Assembly: GCA_030447275.1 (NCBI GenBank)
Contig: JAUJPF010000013.1
Coordinates: forward strand, 28,276-92,275
Direction: 5' to 3'
DNA length: 64,000 nt
From: Solirubrobacteraceae bacterium
GTDB taxonomy: Bacteria > Actinomycetota > Thermoleophilia > Solirubrobacterales > Solirubrobacteraceae
Made by a program: the position numbers and the translations under genes. Below the pieces are notes generated by a model. It was not told the origin of the DNA. It saw only the letters and a program-made list of their open reading frames with translations, and did not search any database. Below, one piece after another: positions 31,163 through 38,294 of the stretch (positions are counted from its first letter, which is position 1; every line of letters begins with the position of its first letter).

Positions 31163-32020
31163 CTAGGGCCGCTCGTCGCCCGGGCCGCGCGACGACCGCG
31201 CCGCCGCCCGCAGCCGCGTGACGCGCTCGCAGGCGGGCTCGTCGAGCAGCACGTCGACGGTGTCGGCGATCACGCGGTCGCGGCCGCCGCCGCACTCGAT
31301 GCGGTCGCGCTCGCCGTCGCGCGTGCGGATGCGGTCGTCGCCGTTGCCGCCGTGGACGGTGTCGCCGGTGCTCCCGTCGGGCGCCTCGTCCGGCTCGACG
31401 TCGCCCCACGCGCGCGCCCAGATGAAGTCGTCGCCGTCGCCGCCGAACACCTCGTCCGCGCCCGCGTTCGCCGAGATTCGGTCGTCGCCAGTTCCCCCGA
31501 TGAGCATGTCGCGCCCCGCGCCGCCGAAGAGGTCGTCGCCGCCGTCGCCGCCGTCGAGGACGTCGTCGCCCGACGCGCCGTGGATGCGGTCGCCGGCAGG
31601 CAGCGCGGCGGTCCCGCCGTTGATCTGGTCGTCGCCGCCGTTGCCGAGCAGCGTGTCGGGGCCCCCGCCGCCGTCGACGATGTCGTCGCCCGGGCCGCCG
31701 GCCGCCCAGTCGCGGTCCTCGCCGCCGTAGACGCCGAGGTCGTCGCCGGGCCCGCCGAGCAGCCGGTCGTCGCCCTGGGTCCCGTTGAGGGTGTCCCGCC
31801 CGTCGTCGCCGTGGACGACATCGTCGTCGCCGCCCCCGTTGAGGATGTCGTCGCCGGCCAGACCGCGGACGACGTCGTTCCCGCGGCGCGCCTCGATGAC
31901 GTCGACGTCGGGCGTTCCGACAAGCCGGTCGCGCCCGTTCGTCCCCACGACCACGGCGGCAGCCGCCATCGCGGAGGCGGCGAGCAGCAGGACGAAGGCG
32001 AGGGCGACGGCGCGTCTCAT
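31163..32020 (-). CDS. Secreted RTX-type calcium-binding repeat protein
   Basis: 285 residues. Signal peptide MRRAVALAFVLLLAASAMA, then about 12 nonapeptide-like repeats of the GGxGxDxLx type (LNGGGDDDVVHGDDGRDTL, FGGAGRDMLIGGTGDDRI). The repeats should fold as a calcium-bound beta-roll outside the cell. No catalytic domain is attached. The C-terminal 50 residues keep a Cys pair (IECGGG, PACERV) that may form a disulfide. Confidence 0.85.
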   Translation of the reverse strand: MRRAVALAFVLLLAASAMAAAAVVVGTNGRDRLVGTPDVDVIEARRGNDVVRGLAGDDILNGGGDDDVVHGDDGRDTLNGTQGDDRLLGGPGDDLGVYGGEDRDWAAGGPGDDIVDGGGGPDTLLGNGGDDQINGGTAALPAGDRIHGASGDDVLDGGDGGDDLFGGAGRDMLIGGTGDDRISANAGADEVFGGDGDDFIWARAWGDVEPDEAPDGSTGDTVHGGNGDDRIRTRDGERDRIECGGGRDRVIADTVDVLLDEPACERVTRLRAAARSSRGPGDERP

Positions 32021-32135
32021 GGCGCATCCGGAACACGCGCGGAGGCGCCGGAGTTGCGCTCGAACCCCGCCCCGACGCGTCACCGCGCGACGCCCCGCCG
32101 CGCGCCGGAGGAGCGCTATCCTCCGGTGCGCTCCT

Positions 32136-32209
<74 letters not shown>

Positions 32210-32218
32210 CTCCTCAGA

Positions 32219-32247
32219 AGCCCCGCCGTCGCGGGGCTTTCGTGTTT
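32219..32247 (+). terminator. Rho-independent terminator of tRNA-Asp
   Basis: Stem AGCCCCGC/GCGGGGCT with loop CGTC, followed by TTCGTGTTT. Confidence 0.8.
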
Positions 32248-32310
32248 CTCGCCTCGTTGAGCGGCTGGCGTTCGCGCCGCGGGTACCACTCGCGGGTACC
32301 AAACGGCGCG

Positions 32311-32777
32311 TCATTGCCCACCGCCCGCGTGGCGCTCCGCGATCCCCACGAGGTGGGCGAACCACCCGGGTGAGAGCAGGACCGTGTGCTCAGGCGCGCC
32401 TCCCGCGCGGACCACGAGCCCTCGCCGAGGGCGTCCGCGATCTCGAGGTCGAGCGGCAGGCCTCCGCGGTGGACCAGCTCGCAGCGGACCCACTTGTAGA
32501 GGAGCTTCTCAATGGGCTCCAACTGGCTGCGGAACTCGACGCCGAGACGAACCGAAAGAGCGTCCGTCAAGACGCGGACGAACGCCTCGCGATCGCCAGC
32601 CTCTGGGTGACGGTCGCGTGCGACTGCGGCGACGGCCACGAGCGCGAGCAAGAGCGCGCTCTCCCGGCGCTGGTTCGCCCAGAGGAACTGCGCGCCGAGC
32701 AAGAGCGCGCTCTCCCGGCGCTGGTTCGCCCAGAGGAACTGCGCGTCCCGGACGCGTTCTCGGATCTGATCGCCCAT
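32311..32777 (-). CDS. HEPN-like hypothetical protein with 17-residue internal duplication, frameshift
   Basis: About 155 residues from ATG 32777 (AGGA upstream). The N-terminal block QFLWANQRRESALLL occurs twice in tandem. The centre reads LVAVAAVARDRHPEAGDREAFVRVL and LLYKWVRCELVHRGGLPLD, whose R-C-E-L-V-H fits the R-x4-6-H motif of HEPN ribonucleases. The last part (PEHTVLLSPGWFAHLVGIAERH) is in another frame after a break near 32395. The family is uncharacterised; HEPN assignment is by motif only. It starts 4 bp after the TIR gene and is probably co-transcribed. G+C is lower than the flanks. Confidence 0.65.
32646..32745. repeat. 51 bp tandem duplication
   Basis: Two adjacent copies with period 51 (32646 and 32697) and no differences over at least 49 bp. 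It adds 17 codons in frame to the HEPN-like gene. Perfect identity means it is recent or an assembly artefact. Confidence 0.9.
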
Positions 32778-32781
32778 GGTC

Positions 32782-34005
32782 CTAGCCAGGCTCAGCCGCT
32801 CTCTGCAGGACCTCGGTCGCTTCATCCAACCGACCGAGCTCGTGCAGGACCAATCCGAGAGGGGTCAGCGCCTCGCGACGACCTTGGTCGACCGCTCGCC
32901 GCAGAAAGCCCTCCGCTTCATCGAGCTGACCGGTGTCGCGGAGCACCATGCCGAGCATGGATAGCGCGTGGTCGTTCCCCAGCTCGACCGCGCGCCGCAG
33001 CCACACCTCGGCACGCGCGAGGTCGCCCTTGTCGCGAAGGACCATCCCAAGGGCGACGGCGGCAGTGGCGTCGACGTCCTCGGTTTCTGTTCCGGACGCC
33101 GAAGCAGTCGGCACGCCGCGCACGACGGGCTCGGACGTCTCGGTCTGCGTCGGGCGGCTCGCGGCCACGCGCAGCGCTCGGTCGATCTCGGCCGCGACGT
33201 GATCCATCCCGCGGCTTGTCGGCACGCCGAGCTTGTCCGCCAGAACGGGAGAGAACGCGAGGACGTCATCCCGGGAGACCGCGTGCCACACGGGCAGGAC
33301 CACCTTGGTCCCCGGACGCGACTTCGCGCGCTGCGAGCCCTGGAGTTCGCGTTGCGGCCAGTCCTTCACGAAGAACGCGGGGCTCAACACGACGACGCCA
33401 AAGCGGCTCCGCGCGAGCGCCTCGTTGATCTGACGTTCGAGGCTGTCTCCGACTGTCAGCTCGAGCTCGTCGAGCCAAACCGACCAGCCCACTGCCTGCA
33501 GCCGTTCCGCGAGCGGTCGTGCGACGGTCTGCTTGTCCTCGCTCGCGTGCGAGATGAAGACATCGCGTGTGGCAGCAGGCTGCGCGGCTTCATTGCCGGC
33601 TGCGGCGACTGCGTTCGCACTCGTTACTGGAGGCGCGGATGGCTCGCGAGCAAGCTGATCGCGATAGAGCTCGGCGTCGGCCGTCCGGCCGCGGTGACCC
33701 GCCAGTCGTGGTGCGCTTGCAGCCAGTCGCCGTTCCACTGCCACCCCGGTGGCAGTGGAACGCTGCCACCCCGGTGGCCGATCCGCAACGCCCGCCTGCT
33801 TGGAGCCGAACGCAATCAGCCCATCGTTCACGAGCTCCTGCATGCAGACGGCGAGGCGGTCGATGCCGCCTGTGGCGATGATCCCTTCCTCGACGGCCGC
33901 CTCGTAGATCTTCCAGCTCGTGGTCAAGATCCACCTGCGATCGGGATCTCGTTGGCAGCGATCAAGGAGGTCGAGAACTTCCGAAGCGGTGGGGAACGAC
34001 GTCAC
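32782..34005 (-). CDS. TIR-domain protein with C-terminal TPR repeats
   Basis: 407 residues from GTG 34005. Residues 1-70 form a winged-helix-like region (SEVLDLLDRCQRDPDRRW...MQELVNDGLIAFG). A TIR_2-type domain follows at about 147-280 (RDVFISHASEDKQTVARPLAE, VWLDELELTVGDSLERQI, VVVLSPAFFVKDWPQREL), then about three TPR/Sel1 repeats (MVLRDKGDLARAEVWLRRAVELG). Bacterial TIR domains often cleave NAD+ in phage defence or act as signalling scaffolds; the catalytic Glu cannot be assigned safely. Codons at about 33690-33762 are out of the ancestral frame (see repeat entry). Leaderless promoter at 34014-34019. Confidence 0.85.
   Translation of the reverse strand: MTSFPTASEVLDLLDRCQRDPDRRWILTTSWKIYEAAVEEGIIATGGIDRLAVCMQELVNDGLIAFGSKQAGVADRPPGWQRSTATGVAVERRLAASAPRLAGHRGRTADAELYRDQLAREPSAPPVTSANAVAAAGNEAAQPAATRDVFISHASEDKQTVARPLAERLQAVGWSVWLDELELTVGDSLERQINEALARSRFGVVVLSPAFFVKDWPQRELQGSQRAKSRPGTKVVLPVWHAVSRDDVLAFSPVLADKLGVPTSRGMDHVAAEIDRALRVAASRPTQTETSEPVVRGVPTASASGTETEDVDATAAVALGMVLRDKGDLARAEVWLRRAVELGNDHALSMLGMVLRDTGQLDEAEGFLRRAVDQGRREALTPLGLVLHELGRLDEATEVLQRAAEPG
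33731..33762. repeat. Perfect 14 bp hairpin inside the TIR gene
   Basis: Arms CGTTCCACTGCCAC and GTGGCAGTGGAACG around loop CCCG. The 15-mer CTGCCACCCCGGTGG also occurs directly at 33738 and 33763, offset 25. Together they look like a 25 bp templated insertion made by strand switching at a small palindrome. Confidence 0.85.
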
Positions 34006-34013
34006 GACGGCGC

Positions 34014-34019
34014 ACGCTA
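34014..34019 (-). promoter_or_regulatory. -10 hexamer for leaderless TIR gene
   Basis: TAGCGT on the minus strand, 8 bp before GTG 34005. Confidence 0.45.
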
Positions 34020-34145
34020 GCGCCCGCTCGCTCCGACATAGGCGACTGAGCCGCCAGTCGGGCGGTCAGGGCCTGCCCCTTGCCGAGGACGCCCGTCGCG
34101 GCGTGCGGTCCGCGGAAGCGTTCCCGCTTCTGTCGCGATGGCGGG

Positions 34146-34151
34146 TACCGT
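34146..34151 (+). promoter_or_regulatory. -10 hexamer for leaderless MNT gene
   Basis: TACCGT, 7 bp before GTG 34159. This spacing favours GTG 34159 over the upstream ATG 34138. Confidence 0.45.
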
Positions 34152-34158
34152 TGGCGGC

Positions 34159-34470
34159 GTGACGAGCGACGAGCTAATCGCCGAGGTCGGGAGGCGGATC
34201 GCCGAGGCGGCACCGGACGCGACCGTGGTCGTGTTCGGGTCGCACGCCCGCGGCGAGGCCAACAGGTACAGCGACCTCGACCTGCTGATCATCGAGCCCG
34301 AGGTCGAGGACCCCGCTGCCGAGTGGCTGCGCCTGTCCGATCTGCTGACCGGGCTGCCGTCGGCCTTCGACGTGATCGTCGTCAGCCAGCACGACGTCGA
34401 CGAGTGGCGCGACGTGCGGGGGAGCCTCGTCCACGCCGCCCTGTCCGAAGGGCGCGTCGTCGCCGCCTGA
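34159..34470 (+). CDS. MNT-type minimal nucleotidyltransferase (antitoxin-like)
   Basis: 103 residues. Pol-beta-type core FGSHARGEANRYSDLDLLI with the GSxARG and SDxDL metal-binding motif. In HEPN-MNT pairs this protein neutralises the HEPN RNase, in characterised cases by adding AMP to it. GTG 34159 is chosen from the promoter; ATG 34138 is possible. Its stop overlaps the HEPN start (TGATG), as is typical for the pair. Confidence 0.88.
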   Translation: MTSDELIAEVGRRIAEAAPDATVVVFGSHARGEANRYSDLDLLIIEPEVEDPAAEWLRLSDLLTGLPSAFDVIVVSQHDVDEWRDVRGSLVHAALSEGRVVAA

Positions 34471-34871
34471 TGGCCGACCAGCACGATCTCGCCGAGCTGC
34501 TGCTCGGCCTCGCCGCTGACGACGAAGCCGCGGTACGCGCGATGCTGGACGTCCCCTCGGTCACGGACTCGATCGTCGGCTTCCACGCGCAGCAGGCGGT
34601 CGAGAAGGCGCTCAAGGCCGTGCTCGCTTCACGCGGCGTCGAGTTTCCCTTCACCCACTCGCTCGCCGCGCTGATGGACCTGTGCGACTCAGCCGGCGCC
34701 CCGGTGACGTCGTCACTCTTCGACGCGCGGCGGCTGACGCCGCACGCCGCACGGTTGCGGTACGGGTTGGACGTGACCACGGACGTCACTCGCGCCGAAG
34801 CGGCCGGGTGGGCGGCCGAGGCGATCGAGTGGGCGCGCCCGTTGGTGGAGCAGAGTCGCCCGCGCGGCTGA
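34470..34871 (+). CDS. HEPN-domain protein (toxin-like partner of MNT)
   Basis: 133 residues. Helical HEPN domain: SIVGFHAQQAVEKALKAVLASRGVEFPFTHSLAALMDL is the family signature. The R-x4-6-H RNase motif is not obvious, so it may belong to the non-nucleolytic HEPN group. Together with the MNT gene it forms a two-gene unit beside the TIR genes. A toxin-antitoxin role is inferred from the family. Confidence 0.85.
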   Translation: MADQHDLAELLLGLAADDEAAVRAMLDVPSVTDSIVGFHAQQAVEKALKAVLASRGVEFPFTHSLAALMDLCDSAGAPVTSSLFDARRLTPHAARLRYGLDVTTDVTRAEAAGWAAEAIEWARPLVEQSRPRG

Positions 34872-35009
34872 TACTCGGGTGACCGCGCTTCATGGACGAC
34901 CGCGTCGACGCGATCGACCTCGCCGCCGCGCGGCCGTTCCGCTGACGGCACCGGCCGCTGCATTCCTCCTCGCTGCAACGAATCTTGCGAAGTGCAGCGG
35001 CTTCGCGAG

Positions 35010-35015
35010 TAGCTT
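35010..35015 (+). promoter_or_regulatory. -10 hexamer for the riboswitch transcript
   Basis: TAGCTT, 7 bp before the first base of the aptamer; TTGCGA at 34985-34990 could serve as -35 although the spacer is long (19 bp). The transcript would begin at the P1 stem. Confidence 0.4.
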
Positions 35016-35022
35016 TGCGCAC

Positions 35023-35156
35023 GGTGCCGAGTCGCTGGCCGTCCGCCGGTCAGCGAACGGGGGACCCGATGCGGCTTCGGCCGCTGGGGCGAATCGCCGC
35101 CGCGATGGTGGCGTAGCGCGACAAGCGCGAGCCCGTCAGCTCACCTCGTAGGCGCC
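35023..35156 (+). ncRNA. c-di-AMP riboswitch (ydaO/yuaA type)
   Basis: Conserved blocks in order: GCCGAGTC, GGGGGACCC, GGGGCGAATC, GAGCCCGTCAGCTCACCTCG and GTAGGC. P1 forms between GGTGCC (35023-35028) and GGCGCC (35151-35156). These are the signature sequences of the ydaO/yuaA class, which senses cyclic di-AMP and commonly precedes cell-wall hydrolase and potassium-transport genes. The following gene is a cell-wall hydrolase, as expected. The aptamer ends 7 nt before ATG with no terminator, so translational control is likely. Confidence 0.92.
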
Positions 35157-35163
35157 GATCGCC

Positions 35164-36051
35164 ATGAAGCTCCGTTCCCGACATCTGTGGGTGCTCGTCG
35201 CGCTGTGCGCGGCGCTGCTGCTCGTCCCCGCCTCCGCATCCGCGGAGCGCACGCTCGAGCGCGGCGACCGCGGCGCCGCCGTCAAGAAGCTCCAGCGGCT
35301 GCTGCACGTGCGCGCCGACGGGGCCTTCGGCAAGGGCACCAAGCGCGCGCTGAAGCGCTTCCAGCGCCGCCACGGCCTCACCGCCGACGGCGTCGCCGGG
35401 CCCGCGACGTGGCGCGCGCTGAGGCGCCGCGCGCGCGGCTCGTCGTCGAGCTCCGGCCGCGTCGTGAGCCGCGGCGCGAGCGTCCGCCTGCTCCAGCGCA
35501 GGCTGGGCGTCGCCGCCGACGGCGTCTTCGGCCCCGGGACCCAGCGCGCCGTCAAGCGCTTCCAGCGCCGCCGCGGGTTGACCGCCGACGGCGTCGTCGG
35601 GCCCGCGACGTGGGCCGCCCTCGGCGTGCGCGGGCGTCGCCCGGTGCTCAAGCGCGGCCGGCTGCGCCGCGGCTCGTCGACCGGCGGCGGCATCCCCATC
35701 CGCGTCCAGCGCGCGATCCGCGCGGCCAACCGCATCGCCCGCAAGCCCTACCGCTACGGCGGCGGCCACCGCTCGTTCCGCGACAGCGGCTACGACTGCT
35801 CGGGCACGGTCTCCTATGTCCTGCACGCGGCGAGCGCGCTCGACGCCCCCCTCGCCTCCGGAGGGCTCGCGCGCTGGGGCTCGCCGGGCCCGGGCCGCTG
35901 GATCACCGTCTACGCCCACGGCGGGCACACGTTCATGGTCATCCGCGGGCGGCGCTTCGACAGCTCGGCTCTCCGCAGCCACGGGACGCGCTGGACGAGC
36001 GAGATGCGCTCGACGGCGGGCTACACCGTCCGCCATCCGCCCGGCCTGTAG
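35164..36051 (+). CDS. Peptidoglycan-binding NlpC/P60-like cell-wall hydrolase
   Basis: 295 residues. Signal peptide LWVLVALCAALLLVPASASA, two PG_binding_1 domains (RGAAVKKLQRLLHV...GPATWRAL and RGASVRLLQRRLGV...GPATWAAL), a basic linker, then a catalytic domain with RYGGGH, nucleophile Cys in SGYDCSGTVSYVLH and His in YAHGGHTFMVI. It probably cleaves stem peptides in the wall. Expression is expected to respond to c-di-AMP through the riboswitch directly upstream, tying wall turnover to the second messenger. No Shine-Dalgarno separates the aptamer and ATG. Confidence 0.88.
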   Translation: MKLRSRHLWVLVALCAALLLVPASASAERTLERGDRGAAVKKLQRLLHVRADGAFGKGTKRALKRFQRRHGLTADGVAGPATWRALRRRARGSSSSSGRVVSRGASVRLLQRRLGVAADGVFGPGTQRAVKRFQRRRGLTADGVVGPATWAALGVRGRRPVLKRGRLRRGSSTGGGIPIRVQRAIRAANRIARKPYRYGGGHRSFRDSGYDCSGTVSYVLHAASALDAPLASGGLARWGSPGPGRWITVYAHGGHTFMVIRGRRFDSSALRSHGTRWTSEMRSTAGYTVRHPPGL

Positions 36052-36061
36052 ACGTGCTCAG

Positions 36062-36245
36062 CGCGCGACGCTGACGCGGTAGACGCGCCGGCGTCGCCGG
36101 CGGCGACGCAGATCAGGTTGGCCGCGGGCACTGCACTCGGGTAGGTCGGCCCGGCGTCGACAGTCGCGGGCGCCGTTGCCGGCGGAGACGACCGGGCGGC
36201 GTAGGCGATGCCGCGGGCGAGGTCGGTGAGCGGGCCGCGCGGTTC
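36062..36245 (-). pseudogene. Relic of an S8 subtilisin-like protease
   Basis: On the minus strand two frames give GPLTDLARGIAYAA, then VVSAGNGARD, and after a shift VDAGPTYPSAVPAANLICVAAGD. These match, in order, the region around the conserved Asn of S8 subtilases (SAGN followed by PTYP-A-Ante-xxVAA pattern). No start, no catalytic Asp/His/Ser regions and no flanking remainder exist. A short decayed fragment is the simplest reading. Confidence 0.55.
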
Positions 36246-36274
36246 GGGGCGAATGTACCTCTACGCTGGCTTGT

Positions 36275-36904
36275 ATGCCAACCGCCGCGGGCCGCCGCTA
36301 CGCAGGACGCGCCGCCGACGAGCGGCGCGCCGAGCGCCGCCGGCGCCTGCTCGATGCCGCGATCGAGCTGTTCGGCACGCGCGGCTACGCGGCGACGACG
36401 ATCGAGGCGCTCTACACCGAGGCCCGTCTGGCTCCACGGCACTTCTACGAGCAGTTCGCGGGGCGCGAGGAGCTGCTGCGCGCGGTCTACGACGAGACGA
36501 TCGCCGCGGTCGCCACCGCGGTCGCCGACGCGCGCCTCACCGCGCCGCTCGACGCGCGCGGACGCGTGCGGACGATCCTCGACGCGTTCGCCGGCGCGAT
36601 GCTCACCGATCCGCGCCGCGCGCGGATCGCGTACCTCGAGGCGCCGGGGACGAGCGCGGAGCTCGAGCGCCACGCGCGCCGTGTCGTCCACGGGTTCGCA
36701 CGCGGCGTCGAGGAGGAGGCACGCACCGCGGCTGCGCAGGGCCGGCTCCCCGACCGAGACTTCACGCTCACCGCGATGCTGCTCGTGGGCGGGACGAACG
36801 CGCTGCTGCTCGACTGGCTGAGCGACGACGACCGCCGCCCGATCGCCGAGGTGCTCGACGAGCTGACCGAGGCGTTCGTCGCCGTCCTCGAGCGCGGCCT
36901 CTAG
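36275..36904 (+). CDS. TetR-family transcriptional regulator
   Basis: 209 residues. N-terminal HTH: LLDAAIELFGTRGYAATTIEALYTEARLAPRHFYEQFAGREELLRAVYDE is the TetR signature; the all-helical C-terminal half would bind a ligand. No target gene is divergent; the neighbours are a relic and a terminator. Its operator is unknown. Confidence 0.9.
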   Translation: MPTAAGRRYAGRAADERRAERRRRLLDAAIELFGTRGYAATTIEALYTEARLAPRHFYEQFAGREELLRAVYDETIAAVATAVADARLTAPLDARGRVRTILDAFAGAMLTDPRRARIAYLEAPGTSAELERHARRVVHGFARGVEEEARTAAAQGRLPDRDFTLTAMLLVGGTNALLLDWLSDDDRRPIAEVLDELTEAFVAVLERGL

Positions 36905-36934
36905 CGCGGCGCGGCGCGGCCAGGGCTGGGCAAC

Positions 36935-36967
36935 GCGCCGCGAGCGGTGACCGACCGCTCGCGGCGC
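36935..36967. terminator. Bidirectional terminator-like hairpin
   Basis: Perfect 14 bp stem GCGCCGCGAGCGGT/ACCGCTCGCGGCGC with 5 nt loop, centred between two convergent stops (36904 and 36985). No T-run, as is common at this G+C. Confidence 0.65.
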
Positions 36968-36984
36968 CCCTGTGCCCGTCCTGA

Positions 36985-37704
36985 CTAGCGAGCGGAGTCG
37001 ACCGCGTGGCGGTCGACCTTGCGGTGGAAGCGCTCGCCGGCCTTGCCGCCGAGGATCGCGCCGATGAGCATGGTGAGCAGCCCCGCGACGAGCGCGATGA
37101 TGCCGCCGGTGGTGAGGTCGCCCTCGTCGATCGGCAGGCGCGGCAGGTCGAGGCGCTGGAGCACGTTGTACTCCGAGCCGCCGATCGCGGCGGCGATCGC
37201 GAGCGCGGCGGCGATGATGATCGCCCACAGGAAGACGCCGACGCCCTGACGAGCACCGTCGAAGCGCGCCATGCGCCCGGCGACGTAGCCGCCGGCGAAG
37301 TACGAGAGGAACAGCACGACGAGCAGCGCGATGCCGCCGACGATGCCGATCGTCTCGGCGCCGGCGTTGATCTGCGTGCCCTCGGTCAGCGCGAGCGCCG
37401 CGCCGACCGCGCTGAGGATGCCGGCCAGGATCGCGCCGAGGCCGACCGCGGTCAGCCAGCCGAAGAACGTCGAGCCCCAGGCGATGCCGCCGAACTCGTC
37501 GCGCTGGCGCTCGCGCACTGCGGCCATCGTGCCGCGGTCGACGCCGGTGCCGGCACGGCCCTCGCGATCATGATCGTGACCCTGCGGGGCGTCGACGTAG
37601 TCGTCGTCGTGCCCGCGCGTGCGCGGCTCCTCGGTGGTTGCGGCGGTGGCGCTGCGCGCGCCGGTCGTGCGGTCGCCGTCGTCGCGGCGGAAGCGTGCGG
37701 CCAT
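36985..37704 (-). CDS. Four-helix membrane protein, unknown function
   Basis: 239 residues from ATG 37704 (AGGGAGA upstream). The first 85 residues are hydrophilic with a His/Asp-rich stretch (GHDDDYVDAPQGHDHDREG). Four hydrophobic helices follow, with glycine-rich faces (FFGWLTAVGLGAILAGILSAVG, GGYVAGRMARFDGARQGVGV, IGAILGGKAGERFH). It resembles YrzE-like and other stress-associated small membrane proteins of actinobacteria; no activity is known. Confidence 0.75.
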   Translation of the reverse strand: MAARFRRDDGDRTTGARSATAATTEEPRTRGHDDDYVDAPQGHDHDREGRAGTGVDRGTMAAVRERQRDEFGGIAWGSTFFGWLTAVGLGAILAGILSAVGAALALTEGTQINAGAETIGIVGGIALLVVLFLSYFAGGYVAGRMARFDGARQGVGVFLWAIIIAAALAIAAAIGGSEYNVLQRLDLPRLPIDEGDLTTGGIIALVAGLLTMLIGAILGGKAGERFHRKVDRHAVDSAR

Positions 37705-37840
37705 GGTCGTTCTCCCTGCGTGGGTGTGAACTGCGGTGGTTCCTGTTCCAGGTGATTCCCGTTCGTGAGACTGCTCACGCGACAGGCTGCTCGGTTGCAG
37801 GCGCGCATGAATCGGCGTCGGACCGGCAACCATCATCTCT

Positions 37841-38245
37841 GTGACGCAGACCTCCACCACCAACGACCTCGTCGTCGCGCTCCGCCCGGAGCCGGCCGCG
37901 ATCGGCGCGGCGCGGCGGCTGCTCGTACGCGAAGGCGTCGACCACGATCTCGAGCACACGGTGTGCCTGCTGGCGTCCGAGGCGATCACCAACAGCGTGC
38001 GCCACGCGGGGCTCGGCCCGGACGACCGGATCGTGCTCGCTGCGCGCATCACGCGCGACTTCGTGCGCGTCGAGGTCCGCGATCCCGGCCCCGGGTTCGA
38101 TCCGGACGTGCGCCACGGCGCGGCCGGCTACGGCCTGCGGATGCTCGACATGCTGAGCTCGCGCTGGGGTGTCGACCGCGCCGACAGCGGGTGTCGCGTG
38201 TGGTTCGAAGTCAATCGCCGCAGGCGTCGATTCGACCGCCACTAG
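37841..38245 (+). CDS. Anti-sigma-factor-type ATP-binding protein (HATPase_c_2)
   Basis: 134 residues. GHKL ATPase fold of the RsbW/SpoIIAB class: N box LLASEAITNSVRHAG, G1 VRDPGPGFDP, and GYGLRMLDMLSSRWGV. Such proteins bind alternative sigma factors or kinase partners in general-stress circuits. Its partner is not in this interval. GTG start at 37841; the 136 bp gap upstream holds divergent promoters not resolved by eye. Confidence 0.85.
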   Translation: MTQTSTTNDLVVALRPEPAAIGAARRLLVREGVDHDLEHTVCLLASEAITNSVRHAGLGPDDRIVLAARITRDFVRVEVRDPGPGFDPDVRHGAAGYGLRMLDMLSSRWGVDRADSGCRVWFEVNRRRRRFDRH

Positions 38246-38294
38246 CGCGAGTCCACCTGGCTCACCGTCAGGTCGACTCTGCTTGAATCGCCGG

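Noticed and set aside
31163..32020. Tandem DNA repeats as a CRISPR-like or satellite array
   Set aside because: The periodic DNA encodes degenerate RTX nonapeptides; there are no identical repeats with unique spacers. No CRISPR array is seen anywhere.
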